Assembly: GCA_036497945.1 (NCBI GenBank)
Contig: DASXIN010000062.1
Location: 1-64,000 of the forward strand
DNA: 64,000 nucleotides
Direction: 5' to 3'
Source: RYN-230 sp036497945
GTDB lineage: Bacteria; Actinomycetota; Actinomycetes; Streptosporangiales; Streptosporangiaceae
In this document: positions 33,025 to 42,112 of the stretch, in pieces
Position numbering within the stretch: the first letter of the stretch is position 1
Layout: each line of letters opens with the position of its first letter
The notes under the pieces: generated by a model
Told to the model about the DNA's origin: nothing
The model's database searches: none
Seen by the model: only the letters and a program-made list of their open reading frames with translations
Made by a program: the position numbers and the translations under genes

Positions 33025-34872
33025 TTATCCGGCGTACAGCGTGTCGATGTCGTCGGCGTACTTGGCGTGCACCACCCGCCGCTTGAGCTTCAGCGTGGGG
33101 GTCAGCTCCTCGCTCTCCGCCGTCCATTCCACCGGCAGCAGGCGCCACCGCTTGACCTGCTGCACCCGGGCCAGCTGCTGGTTGGCCGCGGCCACCGCCT
33201 CCCCGACCGCCGCCAGCACGGTGGGGTGCTCGGCCAGCGCGGCCAGCGAATCGGCGTCGATGCCGCGGGCCTGGGCCCAGGCCGGGGCGACCTCACCGTC
33301 CAGCGTGAGCAGCGCGACCACGTACGGCCGGCGGTCCCCGTAGGCCAGCGCCTGGCCCACCAGCGGGTGCGCGACCAGCAGGTTCTCGATCACGGCGGGC
33401 GGCACGTTCTCGCCGCCCGCGGTGATGATCAGCTCCTTCTTGCGGTCCACCACCGACAGGAAGCCGTCCTCGTCCAGCCGGCCGATGTCCCCGGTGTGCA
33501 GCCAGCCGTCGGCGTCGATGAGGTCAGCGGTCAGGTCCGGCCGGTTCAGGTAGCCCGGGGTGTTCAGTGGGCTGCGGGTGTAGATCTCGCCGTCCTCGGC
33601 GATCCGCACCTCGATGCCGGGCAGCGGGCGGCCCACGGTGCCCATCTTGAATCCATCCGCCGTGTTGAACGCGAACGCCCCGGTGGTCTCCGTCATCCCG
33701 TAGATGTCCAGGATCTTCAGGCCCAGCCCGGCGAAGAACGCGGCCACGTCGGGCGGCAGCGGGGCGGCCGCGCTGGACACGGTTTGCGCCTCACCCAGCC
33801 CGAGCAGCGCCCGGATCGGCGCCAGCACCTCCCGGTCCGCCTGCTCGAACGCGGCGGCCAGCTCGGCCGGGGTGGTCCGGCCGAACTGGCCGCTCGCCAC
33901 GTAGCGCCGGCCGGTGTCCATGGCCTGGGCCACGGCCGCCCGCCTCGACTCGTCCGGCTCGGCGGCGAGCAGCGCCTGGATCCCGGCCTGGATCTTCTCC
34001 CAGACTCGGGGCACGCCGAAGAACGCGGTCGGCCGGACCCCGCCGACCGCCGCGACCAGCTGCTTGGCGTCCGGGCAGAAATGCACGTGCCCGGCCGTGC
34101 TGACCGGCAGGTAGATGCTGAACATCCGCTCGGCGATGTGCGCCAGCGGCAGGTAGGACACCCAGCGCACCCGCGGCGTGATGTTGCCGGTGCGCTCCCC
34201 CGCGGCCACCTCGTACAGCACCCCACGGTGGCTGATCAGCACGCCCTTGGGGTTGCCGGTGGTGCCCGAGGTGTACAGCAGGGTGACCGGGTCGTCCGGG
34301 CCGATGGCCGCGACCCGCGCCTCGACCTCAGCCGCCAGCGAGGCGAGCCGGTCCCGGCCCAGCGCCACGAAGTCGGCCCAGGTCAGATACAGCTCGCCGG
34401 GCGGGCAAGCGGCACCGTCCAGCACGATGATCTTCACCAGACCGGGCAGCTGGCCCAGCACCGGCGCCCACCGGGCCAGCTGGTCCGCGCCGTCCAGCAC
34501 CGCGATCCGCGCGTCGCAGTCACCGGCCACGAAGCCGACCTGCTCGGCGGCCAGCGTGGCGTAGAACGTGACCGGGACGCCGCCGGCGTGCACCGCGCCG
34601 AGGTCGGCCAGGACATGCTCGGACCGGTTCGGCAGCATCAGCGCCACCCGCTCCCCCGGGGCCAGCCCCAGCGCGAGGAAGCCGGCCGCCAGCTCCAGGA
34701 CCTGCTGCCGGGTCTGCGCCCAGGTCAGGGTGCGCCAGCCGTCCTCGGCACGGTCCGAAAGGGCGGGCTCGCCAGCCCAGTCGGCCGCGGTACGGCGCAG
34801 CGCGTCGCACACGGTGTCGCCCTGAATCGTTTCCTCGAGTTCGGCCCGCTGCCGCAGTACCTCGCTGGTCAC
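33025..34872 (-). CDS. Long-chain fatty-acid--CoA ligase (AMP-forming)
   Basis: This 615-residue adenylate-forming enzyme activates fatty acids with ATP and CoA. Motifs: the P-loop YTSGTTGNPKGV, the YGMTETTGAFAF block, GWLHTGDIGRLDEDGFLSVVDRKKELI and a C-terminal TPTLKLKRRVV segment with the catalytic Lys. The long form with a central insert is like actinobacterial FadD15-type proteins. tRNA-Sec follows its stop by 10 bp on the same strand. The divergent selD is 104 bp away. Confidence 0.92.
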   Translation of the reverse strand: MTSEVLRQRAELEETIQGDTVCDALRRTAADWAGEPALSDRAEDGWRTLTWAQTRQQVLELAAGFLALGLAPGERVALMLPNRSEHVLADLGAVHAGGVPVTFYATLAAEQVGFVAGDCDARIAVLDGADQLARWAPVLGQLPGLVKIIVLDGAACPPGELYLTWADFVALGRDRLASLAAEVEARVAAIGPDDPVTLLYTSGTTGNPKGVLISHRGVLYEVAAGERTGNITPRVRWVSYLPLAHIAERMFSIYLPVSTAGHVHFCPDAKQLVAAVGGVRPTAFFGVPRVWEKIQAGIQALLAAEPDESRRAAVAQAMDTGRRYVASGQFGRTTPAELAAAFEQADREVLAPIRALLGLGEAQTVSSAAAPLPPDVAAFFAGLGLKILDIYGMTETTGAFAFNTADGFKMGTVGRPLPGIEVRIAEDGEIYTRSPLNTPGYLNRPDLTADLIDADGWLHTGDIGRLDEDGFLSVVDRKKELIITAGGENVPPAVIENLLVAHPLVGQALAYGDRRPYVVALLTLDGEVAPAWAQARGIDADSLAALAEHPTVLAAVGEAVAAANQQLARVQQVKRWRLLPVEWTAESEELTPTLKLKRRVVHAKYADDIDTLYAG

Positions 34873-34976
34873 CGCTCACCTCCGCGTAGCGGGCCCGGCT
34901 GGGCCCGGTTCCCTGGCTGGAATGCCACCACGCCGCCGCCTGCTCCGCAAGCTGGCCGGCGAATACAGTGCATGCC

Positions 34977-35987
34977 ATGACCATCTCCGCGGAAGTCAGG
35001 CTGACCCAGTACGCATCCGGCGGGGGCTGCGCGTGCAAGATCCCGCCTGGTGAGCTCGAGGATGTGGTGGCCCGGCTGCTGGCCGAGCCGGGCGGGCCGG
35101 CCCGCCCGGAACCCGGGCTGCTGATCGGCCTGGAGCACGGCGACGACGCCGCGGTGGTATGGATCAGCGCCGGCCGGGCGGTGGTGGCCACCGCCGACTT
35201 CTTCGGCCCGGTGGTGGACGACGCGTACACGTTCGGCCGGATCGCCGGCACCAACGCGCTGTCCGACGTGTACGCGGTCGGCGGTGAGCCACTGGTCGCG
35301 GTCAACCTGCTCGGCTGGCCGCGCGGCAAGCTGCCCGCCGAGCTGGCCGGCGAGGTGCTGCGCGGCGGGCTGGACGCCGCCCGGCTGGCCGGCTGCCTGC
35401 TGGCCGGCGGGCACAGCATCGACGACCCAGAGCCCAAGTACGGCATGGCGGTCACCGGGCTGGCCGACCCGGACGCGCTGCTGCGCATCGACGGCGGGCA
35501 GCCCGGGCTGCCGCTCAGCCTGACCAAGCCGCTGGGCAGCGGCGTGCTGAACAGCAGGCACAAGGCGACCGGGACCGTCTTCCCGCAGGCCATCGACGTC
35601 ATGACCACGCTGAACGCCGAAGCCAGCCGGGCGGCACTGGCCGCTGGGGTGCGTTGCGCTACCGATGTGACCGGATTCGGGCTGCTCGGTCACCTGTACA
35701 AGCTGGCCCGGGCCAGCGGGGTCGCGGCGGTACTGGACCACGCCGCGGTACCGCTGATCGAGGGCGCGCGGGACGCGGTGCGCGACGGGTACGTGCCGGG
35801 CGGCACCCGGCGCAACCTGGACTGGGTCGCCCCGCACACCGACACCGGCGGGCTGGCCGAGGAGGACCTGCTGTTGCTGGCCGACGCGCAGACCTCCGGC
35901 GGGCTGTTGCTCGCCGGTGAGATCCCGGGCGCGCCGGTGATCGGGGAGCTGGTGCCGGCCGGGGCGGACACGCTGATCCTCCGCTAG
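34977..35987 (+). CDS. selD: Selenide, water dikinase (selenophosphate synthase)
   Basis: This enzyme makes selenophosphate from selenide and ATP for Sec and selenouridine synthesis. It has 336 residues. The active-site GGGCACKI has Cys18 and Lys21, so this is the Cys form and not itself a selenoprotein. Metal-binding Asp residues appear in HGDDAAVV and in ALSDVYAVGG. ATG 34977 is preferred; a GTG at 34968 in the same frame is possible. fdhD follows 82 bp downstream. Confidence 0.93.
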   Translation: MTISAEVRLTQYASGGGCACKIPPGELEDVVARLLAEPGGPARPEPGLLIGLEHGDDAAVVWISAGRAVVATADFFGPVVDDAYTFGRIAGTNALSDVYAVGGEPLVAVNLLGWPRGKLPAELAGEVLRGGLDAARLAGCLLAGGHSIDDPEPKYGMAVTGLADPDALLRIDGGQPGLPLSLTKPLGSGVLNSRHKATGTVFPQAIDVMTTLNAEASRAALAAGVRCATDVTGFGLLGHLYKLARASGVAAVLDHAAVPLIEGARDAVRDGYVPGGTRRNLDWVAPHTDTGGLAEEDLLLLADAQTSGGLLLAGEIPGAPVIGELVPAGADTLILR

Positions 35988-36069
35988 CCCGGCCGGGCCG
36001 GCCCCGCCGCGGCCCGCGGCACACCCCGTACCCTCATGCTGGGAGGCCAGTCGACCGCGGGAGGCGCAG

Positions 36070-36876
36070 ATGACCGGGCGGACGGCCAGGCGGCGGGTGC
36101 TCCGTGTGTCGGCGCCGGGCACCGCCCCGCCGGACCCGCGGGCGGACTTGCTGGCGGTGGAAGAGCCGCTCGAGATCCGGGTGGCCGGGCAGCCGCTTAG
36201 CGTGACCATGCGTACCCCGGGCGATGACCTCGATCTGACGGCCGGCTTCCTGGCCGCGGAGGGCGTCATCGCCGGGTCGGCGGATCTGGCTGAGATCACC
36301 ATGTGCGCGGGCAACGTGGCCGAGGTGACCCTGGCCGCCGGGGTCAGCCTGCCGCTGGAGCGGCTCCGCCGGAACTTCCTGACCAGCAGCGCCTGCGGGG
36401 TTTGCGGCAAGGACAGCATCGACGCCATCCGGCTGCGGTCCCGCTACGACGTGTCGGCCGACCCGCTGCGGATCACGCCGGGCACGCTGGCCGGGCTGCC
36501 GGACCGGCTGCGTGCTGCGCAGCGGGTGTTCGCCAGCACCGGCGGCCTGCACGCCGCCGGGGTGTTCCGCGCCGACGGGACGCTGCTGGTCATGCGCGAG
36601 GACGTGGGCCGGCACAACGCGGTGGACAAGGTGATCGGCTGGGCGCTGCGCGGTGGCCGGCTGCCGCTGGCCGGCTGCGTGCTGCTGGTCAGCGGCCGGG
36701 CCTCGTTCGAGCTGACCCAGAAGGCGCTGATGGCCGGCCTGCCGCTGCTGGCCGCGGTGTCCGCGCCGTCCTCGCTGGCCGCGGAACTGGCCGCGGAGTC
36801 CGGCATGACCCTGGTCGGCTTCTTGCGCGGCCAGTCGATGAACGTGTATGCCGGGGCGCAGCGGGTCGCCGCCTGA
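36070..36876 (+). CDS. fdhD: Formate dehydrogenase sulfurtransferase FdhD
   Basis: FdhD passes sulfur from a cysteine desulfurase to the bis-MGD cofactor of formate dehydrogenases, which is needed for their activity. It has 268 residues. The catalytic loop SSACGVCGKDSI holds the two essential Cys. REDVGRHNAVDKVIGWAL and VLLVSGRASFELTQKALMAGLP are conserved family blocks. A GGGAGGCGCAG ribosome site precedes the ATG. It is strong evidence that the organism has a Mo/W formate dehydrogenase, not present in this window. Confidence 0.95.
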   Translation: MTGRTARRRVLRVSAPGTAPPDPRADLLAVEEPLEIRVAGQPLSVTMRTPGDDLDLTAGFLAAEGVIAGSADLAEITMCAGNVAEVTLAAGVSLPLERLRRNFLTSSACGVCGKDSIDAIRLRSRYDVSADPLRITPGTLAGLPDRLRAAQRVFASTGGLHAAGVFRADGTLLVMREDVGRHNAVDKVIGWALRGGRLPLAGCVLLVSGRASFELTQKALMAGLPLLAAVSAPSSLAAELAAESGMTLVGFLRGQSMNVYAGAQRVAA

Positions 36877-36883
36877 GCCGATC

Positions 36884-36905
36884 GGCGGGGGCCGTGGCCC
36901 CCGCC
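36884..36905. terminator. Bidirectional terminator hairpin
   Basis: GGCGGGGGCC and GGCCCCCGCC form 10-bp perfect arms around GT, located between the convergent fdhD and ABC permease genes. It can end both transcripts. Confidence 0.75.
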
Positions 36906-36912
36906 TAACCGG

Positions 36913-37791
36913 CTAGGCCGCGCCCTCGGCCACGCCCCAGCGCCGCCGGATCCGGCCGTTGACGACGTTGAACAGCATGTCCACCACGATGCCGATGATC
37001 AGGATCAGGATGATGACCCCGATTGCCGAGGCCATGTCAGCCTGGTCCTGATCGTTGGTCAGCAGCACGCCCAGCGACGGCTGGCCGAGAATGATCACGA
37101 CCACCTCGCCCGCGATCAGGCCGTGCCAGCCGAACGCCCAGCCCTGCTTCAGCCCGCCGACGAACGCCGGCAGGGTGGCCGGCATGATCACGTGCCGGTA
37201 GAGCGACACCCGGCGCAGGCCCATCGTCTTGCCCGCCCGCAGCAGCAGCGGCGGCAGGTAGTCGGCCCCGGCGATCAGCCCGTTGGCGATGGCCGGCGCG
37301 GCGGTCATCACGATGACGAACAGGATCGCCGTCGTGTTGGCGCCGAACAGGATGATGGCGAACGGAACCCAGACGATCGACGGCAGCGTCTGCACCGCCG
37401 TGATCAGCGAGCCGACCGCGGCCCGCAGCGGCCGGATCCGGGACACCAGGGCACCTACCACGGTGCCGATGACCAGGGCTAGCGCGAACCCGATGACCGC
37501 GCGGCGCAGCGTGGTGCCGATCGCCTGCCAGATCAGCCCGTGGTGCAGCTGCTCCCACAGGTTGCGCAGCGTGGTGGCCGGGCCGGGCAGGATCGCGTGC
37601 TTGAACCCGCTGAGGTAGACCAGCTGCCAGATGGCCAGCGCGAGCACCAGGGCCAGCAGCTTGGGCCAGGCCGCCGCCCACGCCTTGGCCCAGAACTGCC
37701 CCCTGGCCTGTTGTGGTGGCAGTACGTCCAGGTTGTCCAGCCCGGCGATGGCGGCGGCCGGCGCCTGGCTGGCTGGCGTGTCAGTTGCCAT
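36913..37791 (-). CDS. ABC importer permease, NitT/TauT family
   Basis: This 292-residue membrane subunit with six helices belongs to the family that imports nitrate, taurine, sulfonates or thiamine precursors. The EAA loop appears as LLRAGKTMGLRRVSLYRHVIMPATLPAF, where the ATPase docks. The start overlaps the ATPase gene by 11 bp. It is the last gene of an SBP-ATPase-permease operon. Substrate uncertain. Confidence 0.88.
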   Translation of the reverse strand: MATDTPASQAPAAAIAGLDNLDVLPPQQARGQFWAKAWAAAWPKLLALVLALAIWQLVYLSGFKHAILPGPATTLRNLWEQLHHGLIWQAIGTTLRRAVIGFALALVIGTVVGALVSRIRPLRAAVGSLITAVQTLPSIVWVPFAIILFGANTTAILFVIVMTAAPAIANGLIAGADYLPPLLLRAGKTMGLRRVSLYRHVIMPATLPAFVGGLKQGWAFGWHGLIAGEVVVIILGQPSLGVLLTNDQDQADMASAIGVIILILIIGIVVDMLFNVVNGRIRRRWGVAEGAA

Positions 37792-38581
37792 GGCGGATAA
37801 CCTCCTCGCGCAGCTGGGCCTTGATCTTGATGGCGAGCTCGACGGTCTGCGCCGAGTCCATCCCGCGTGGCCGGCCGAAGTCGACCGGGAACTCGCCGAT
37901 GACCCGGCCGGGCCGGCTGCTCAGCAGCACCACCCGGTCGCCGAGCCGGACCGCCTCGCGCACCTCGTGCGTGACGAACAGGATGCTCAGCTTGTTCCGC
38001 CGCCAGATGCCCTCGAGCACCTCGTGCAGCAGGTCCCGGGTCATCGCGTCGAGCGCGCCGAACGGCTCGTCCATGAGCAGGATCTCGGCGTCCTGGGCCA
38101 GCGCCCGGGCCAGCGCGACCCGCTGCCGCATGCCGCCGGACAGCTGGTGCGGCCGCTTGTCGGCGAACGCGCTCAGGTGCACCAGGTCCAGCAGTTCGGC
38201 CACCCGGTCCCGGCGTTCCGCCCGGGGCATGCCGTTGGCCCGCAGCGGCAGCTCGATGTTGCGCGCCGCGGTCAGCCACGGGAACAGCGCCGACTCCTGG
38301 AACATCAGGGACACCCGGCGGCCGCCGGTGGACAGTTCCCCGGAGGTCGGCGTGTCCAGGTCGGCGACCAGCGACAGCAGGGTGCTCTTGCCGCACCCGG
38401 ACGCGCCGATCAGGCAGACGAACTCACCGGGGGCGACCGACAGGGACACCCGGTCCAGGGCCAGCAGCGCGGTGTCGCCCCGGCCGAACGTCTTGGACAC
38501 GTCGCGGATCTGTACCGCGGAGCCCGCGGGGGTCACCGGGGTGACCGCCGCGGGCGCCGCCCGTCGTGCGTCAATGCTCAT
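37781..38581 (-). CDS. ABC importer ATPase, NitT/TauT family
   Basis: This 266-residue ATPase has Walker A GASGCGKST, Q-loop MFQESALFPWLTA, signature LSGGMRQRVALARAL and Walker B LLMDEPFGALDAMTR, with THEVREAV as switch. These are typical of SsuB/TauB-like subunits. The ATG overlaps the binding-protein stop (ATGA). Confidence 0.9.
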   Translation of the reverse strand: MSIDARRAAPAAVTPVTPAGSAVQIRDVSKTFGRGDTALLALDRVSLSVAPGEFVCLIGASGCGKSTLLSLVADLDTPTSGELSTGGRRVSLMFQESALFPWLTAARNIELPLRANGMPRAERRDRVAELLDLVHLSAFADKRPHQLSGGMRQRVALARALAQDAEILLMDEPFGALDAMTRDLLHEVLEGIWRRNKLSILFVTHEVREAVRLGDRVVLLSSRPGRVIGEFPVDFGRPRGMDSAQTVELAIKIKAQLREEVIRHGN

Positions 38582-39633
38582 GGGCTCACCTGTGCCTGTC
38601 CGTCGGCTTTGAGCAGGGCGTTGAGCGGGCCGAGGTCGTAGATGCCGGCCAGGTTGGCCGGCTTGAGCAGGCCCACCGCCTCGGCGTGCTTGGCGTCGGT
38701 GGCCAGCGAGGAGGCGATCGGGTCGTTGGTGAACGTGATCTGCTGGAAGGCCAGCGGCAGCACCGCGGACTTCAGCCCCTTGCCGGTCAGCGCGGTCAGC
38801 TCGGCGTTGGCCGCTGTCTCGGCGGCCGCCGCGTTCTGGTGGATGAAGTTGTTCGCCTCGATCTGCCCCTTGAGCAGGCCGGTCACCACGCTGGGGTGGG
38901 CGGCCAGGAAGGACTGCGCGACGACCAGGTTGGTGGTGACGAACTTGCCGCCCGGCCACAGGCTGGCCTCGTTCACCAGCACCTTGCCGCCGTCCTGCTG
39001 CAGCTGGATGTCGTACGGGGCCGGCTCCCAGCCGCCCGCGATCTGGCCGGACTTGAATTCCAGCACCGCGTCCGAGTTGGGCGAGATCGGCGTGATCGGC
39101 ACGTCACCGCCGCCGGTCTGGGTGCTGGTCAGCCCGTGCTGCTTGAGGTAGTAGCGCAGCGCGACGTCCTGGGTGTTGCCCAGCGACGGGGTGGCCAGCT
39201 TCTGCCCCTTGAGCTGGCTGACGCTGCTGATGCTGGGCTTGACCACCAGCGCCGCGCCGCCGGACGCCGCGCCGGAGATGATCTTGATGGCCTTGCCGCC
39301 GGACTTCTGCCAGGCGTTGATGGCCGGGTTGGGGCCGACGTAGGCCGCGTCCAGCTGGCCGGCCAGCAGCGCCGTGGTCTCCTGGGTGCCCGAGCTGAAC
39401 ACCGAGGTCTTGAGCGTGACGTTCTTGCCGAGGTTCTTGGCGAAGAAGCCTTCCTTGAGGCCGACCAGCGCCGAGGCGTGGGTGATGTTGGCCAGGAAGC
39501 CGAGGCGCAGGGTGACCGGCGCGGGATTGCTGCCGGACGAGCCGGACGAGCCCGAGGACGCGGCGGATGACGAGCATCCGGCGGCCAGGGCGGTGACGGC
39601 TGCGGCTCCTACGGCGAGGAGGACTCGTCTCAT
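38578..39633 (-). CDS. Lipoprotein substrate-binding protein, NitT/TauT family
   Basis: This 351-residue lipoprotein has the signal and lipobox ALAAGC at the N-terminus, then a Ser/Gly-rich linker and an SsuA/NrtA-like fold: LRLGFLANITHASALVGLKEGFF, DAAYVGPNPAINA and KLATPSLGNTQDVALRYYL. The closest named groups bind aliphatic sulfonates. ATG 39633 is preceded by AAGGTGG; a longer open frame upstream is not needed. It heads the importer operon. Confidence 0.88.
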   Translation of the reverse strand: MRRVLLAVGAAAVTALAAGCSSSAASSGSSGSSGSNPAPVTLRLGFLANITHASALVGLKEGFFAKNLGKNVTLKTSVFSSGTQETTALLAGQLDAAYVGPNPAINAWQKSGGKAIKIISGAASGGAALVVKPSISSVSQLKGQKLATPSLGNTQDVALRYYLKQHGLTSTQTGGGDVPITPISPNSDAVLEFKSGQIAGGWEPAPYDIQLQQDGGKVLVNEASLWPGGKFVTTNLVVAQSFLAAHPSVVTGLLKGQIEANNFIHQNAAAAETAANAELTALTGKGLKSAVLPLAFQQITFTNDPIASSLATDAKHAEAVGLLKPANLAGIYDLGPLNALLKADGQAQVSP

Positions 39634-39821
39634 GTTAACCACCTTGTCTATCAGCTTAGTATGTCGATCTGTTTGATAGGCAATGGTGATTAAACCATAC
39701 CCACGGCGGTTGCGCGCAAATCCTCTGCCACCAGGCCAGCCGCCCGGTTGCCCCGGGGGTCCAGGCAGACCGGCCGGCCCGTTCACCGCGGGCCGCACTG
39801 ATCGGTCGGTAACGTCCCCGG

Positions 39822-40220
39822 CTAGCTGTCCCCGGGCGTTTGGATGTCAATGCCGACCACCGACGGGTATTTTTGCAGGCACTGCTCCAGTTCGGCGATC
39901 TGCGCGTTGCTCGCGTTGTCTACCCGGTAGCGAACGTTATACAGAAGGTCTGAGGCCCGGTGATCGGTCGGCAGCGCTTCTGGCGTGGCTTGAGGTACGT
40001 GCGAGCAGGCCGTCCGGACGTGCAGCCGGGTGGAGTCCGGCGTCCCGCTCTTGAACTGGACGACGGCCTCCTGCTGGCCCAGCGCGGCGTCGAATTTGGC
40101 ACACCCGGTGACGGTGGCCAGCAGCCCGCCCGTCAGCAGCAGGATGGCCGCGGTGCCGCGCCACGCGGTGCGGACAGGGCGAGATCGGTGCACGGGGCAC
40201 AGCTTACGGGGGCACGCCAT
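39822..40220 (-). CDS. Small putative lipoprotein
   Basis: This protein has up to 132 residues with a lipobox LATVTGC after a hydrophobic segment and a mature part of about 90 residues with two further Cys. I do not recognise a domain. The ATG at 40220 or a GTG at 40193 could be the start, and no ribosome site is clear. It is divergent from the GH15 gene, 35 bp apart. Confidence 0.55.
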   Translation of the reverse strand: MACPRKLCPVHRSRPVRTAWRGTAAILLLTGGLLATVTGCAKFDAALGQQEAVVQFKSGTPDSTRLHVRTACSHVPQATPEALPTDHRASDLLYNVRYRVDNASNAQIAELEQCLQKYPSVVGIDIQTPGDS

Positions 40221-40255
40221 ACGATCAGGCAGTGCAGCCCCAGCCTGGAGGTACC

Positions 40256-42112
40256 GTGCCTGCCCTGATCGAGGATTACGCGCTGATCGGCGACATGCAG
40301 TCGGCGGCGCTGGTCAGCCGGGACGGCTCGGTGGATTGGCTGTGCCTGCCCCGGTTCGACTCCCCCGCCTGCTTCGCCGCGCTGCTCGGCACGGACCGCA
40401 ACGGCCACTGGCGGATCGCCCCACCAGCACCCCCCGGTGGAGCGAAGATCCAGGTCACCCGGCGCTACCTGACGGACTCGCTGATCCTGCAGACGGACTG
40501 GCAGACACCCACCGGCACGGCCCGGGTGACCGACTTCATGCCGCCGCGGGACGGCCGCCCGCCGGCCCTGGTGCGCATCGTCGAGGGCCTGTCCGGCTCG
40601 GTCGAGCTGGACTGCACGCTGGTGGTCCGGTTCGGCTACGGCCAGGTACTGCCCTGGATGCGGCGCTGCGACGGCCAGCTGCTCGGGGTGGCCGGCCCGG
40701 ACGCGATCTGGCTGGCCACGCCGGTCGCGCTGGCCGGCCGGGGCTTCACCCACCAGGCCACGTTCACCGTGCGGGCGGGCGAGCGGGTGCCGTTCGTGCT
40801 CAGCTACATGCCCTCGCACCTGGGCTCCCCAGACCTGCTCGACCCGCACCAGGCGCAGGCGGTCACGGCGCAGTTCTGGGCCGACTGGGTGTCCCGGTGC
40901 ACCTACCACGGTGCCTACCGGGACGCGGTGGTCCGGTCCCTGATCACCCTCAAGGCGCTGACTTACCAGCCCACCGGGGGCATCGTGGCCGCCGCCACCA
41001 CCTCGCTGCCGGAAGACCTGGGCGGGGTGCGGAACTGGGACTACCGGTACTGCTGGCTGCGCGACGCCACCATCACCCTGGAGGCCCTGCTGCGCACCGG
41101 GTACACCGAGGAGGCATTCGCCTGGCGGACCTGGCTGGCCCGGGCGGTGGCCGGCGACCCGGGTGACGTGCAGATCATGTACGGCGTGGCGGGCGAGCGC
41201 CGGCTGGCCGAGTGGGAGGCGGACTGGCTGCCCGGATACCACGAGTCGGCGCCGGTGCGGATCGGCAACGCGGCGGTGAATCAGCGCCAGCTGGACGTGT
41301 ACGGCGAGGTCATCGACGCGCTGACGCTCGGCCGCCAGTCCGGCATCGCGGTGGACCGGCACGCCTGGTCGCTGCAGCGCGCGCTGCTCGGCTTCCTGGA
41401 GAAGCACTGGAATGAGCCGGACGAGGGCATCTGGGAGGTACGCGGCCCGCGGCGGCACTTCGTGCACTCCAAGGTGATGGCCTGGGTGGCCTTCGACCGC
41501 GCGGTGCGTATCGCGGAGGCTGGCCTGCCCGGCCCGGTCGCCCGCTGGCGGGAGATACGGGACGAGATCCACCGGCAGGTCTGCGAGCGGGGCTACGACG
41601 CGGAGCGCGGCGCGTTCACCCAGTACTACGGCAGCACCCAGCTGGACGCCGCGGTGCTGCTCATCCCCGAGCTGGGCTTCCTGCCGCCGGACGACCCGCG
41701 GGTCATCTCCACCGTGCGGGCCGTCCAGCGCGAGCTGGTCAGCGACGGGCTGGTGCGCCGGTACCAGCTGGCCGAGCAGGACGGCGGCCAGGCCAGCCCG
41801 GACGGCCTGCCGGGCAGCGAAGGTGCGTTCCTGGCGTGCAGCTTCTGGCTGGCCAACGCGCTGCACATGATCGGCCGGGACGACGAGGCGGCCGAGCTGT
41901 TCGGCCGGCTGCTCGCGCTGCGCAACGACCTGGGCCTGCTCAGTGAGGAGTACGACCCCCGCTACCAGCGCCAGGTCGGCAACACGCCACAGGCGTTCAG
42001 CCACGTGCCGCTCATCCAGGCCGCGCTCAACCTGGACCAGCACGCGGGCGCGCACAGCCGCGCCGGGGTGGCAGACAGGCCGTCGGCCGGCCAGCGGCAC
42101 GGGCGCTCGTGA
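40256..42112 (+). CDS. GH15 family glycoside hydrolase (glucoamylase/trehalase type)
   Basis: This 618-residue cytoplasmic enzyme of GH15 has an N-terminal beta-sandwich (IEDYALIGDMQSAALVSRDGSVDWLCLPRFDSP) and an (alpha/alpha)6 catalytic domain starting GGVRNWDYRYCWLRDATITLEAL, with a Glu-containing HWNEPDEGIWEVRG motif. In actinobacteria such proteins include trehalases acting on trehalose as well as glucoamylases. GTG 40256 follows GGAGG; a GTG at 40232 is upstream. The next gene overlaps by 4 bp. Confidence 0.9.
   Translation: MPALIEDYALIGDMQSAALVSRDGSVDWLCLPRFDSPACFAALLGTDRNGHWRIAPPAPPGGAKIQVTRRYLTDSLILQTDWQTPTGTARVTDFMPPRDGRPPALVRIVEGLSGSVELDCTLVVRFGYGQVLPWMRRCDGQLLGVAGPDAIWLATPVALAGRGFTHQATFTVRAGERVPFVLSYMPSHLGSPDLLDPHQAQAVTAQFWADWVSRCTYHGAYRDAVVRSLITLKALTYQPTGGIVAAATTSLPEDLGGVRNWDYRYCWLRDATITLEALLRTGYTEEAFAWRTWLARAVAGDPGDVQIMYGVAGERRLAEWEADWLPGYHESAPVRIGNAAVNQRQLDVYGEVIDALTLGRQSGIAVDRHAWSLQRALLGFLEKHWNEPDEGIWEVRGPRRHFVHSKVMAWVAFDRAVRIAEAGLPGPVARWREIRDEIHRQVCERGYDAERGAFTQYYGSTQLDAAVLLIPELGFLPPDDPRVISTVRAVQRELVSDGLVRRYQLAEQDGGQASPDGLPGSEGAFLACSFWLANALHMIGRDDEAAELFGRLLALRNDLGLLSEEYDPRYQRQVGNTPQAFSHVPLIQAALNLDQHAGAHSRAGVADRPSAGQRHGRS

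Noticed and set aside
34977..35987. SelD as a selenoprotein
   Set aside because: The active-site codon is Cys and not TGA.
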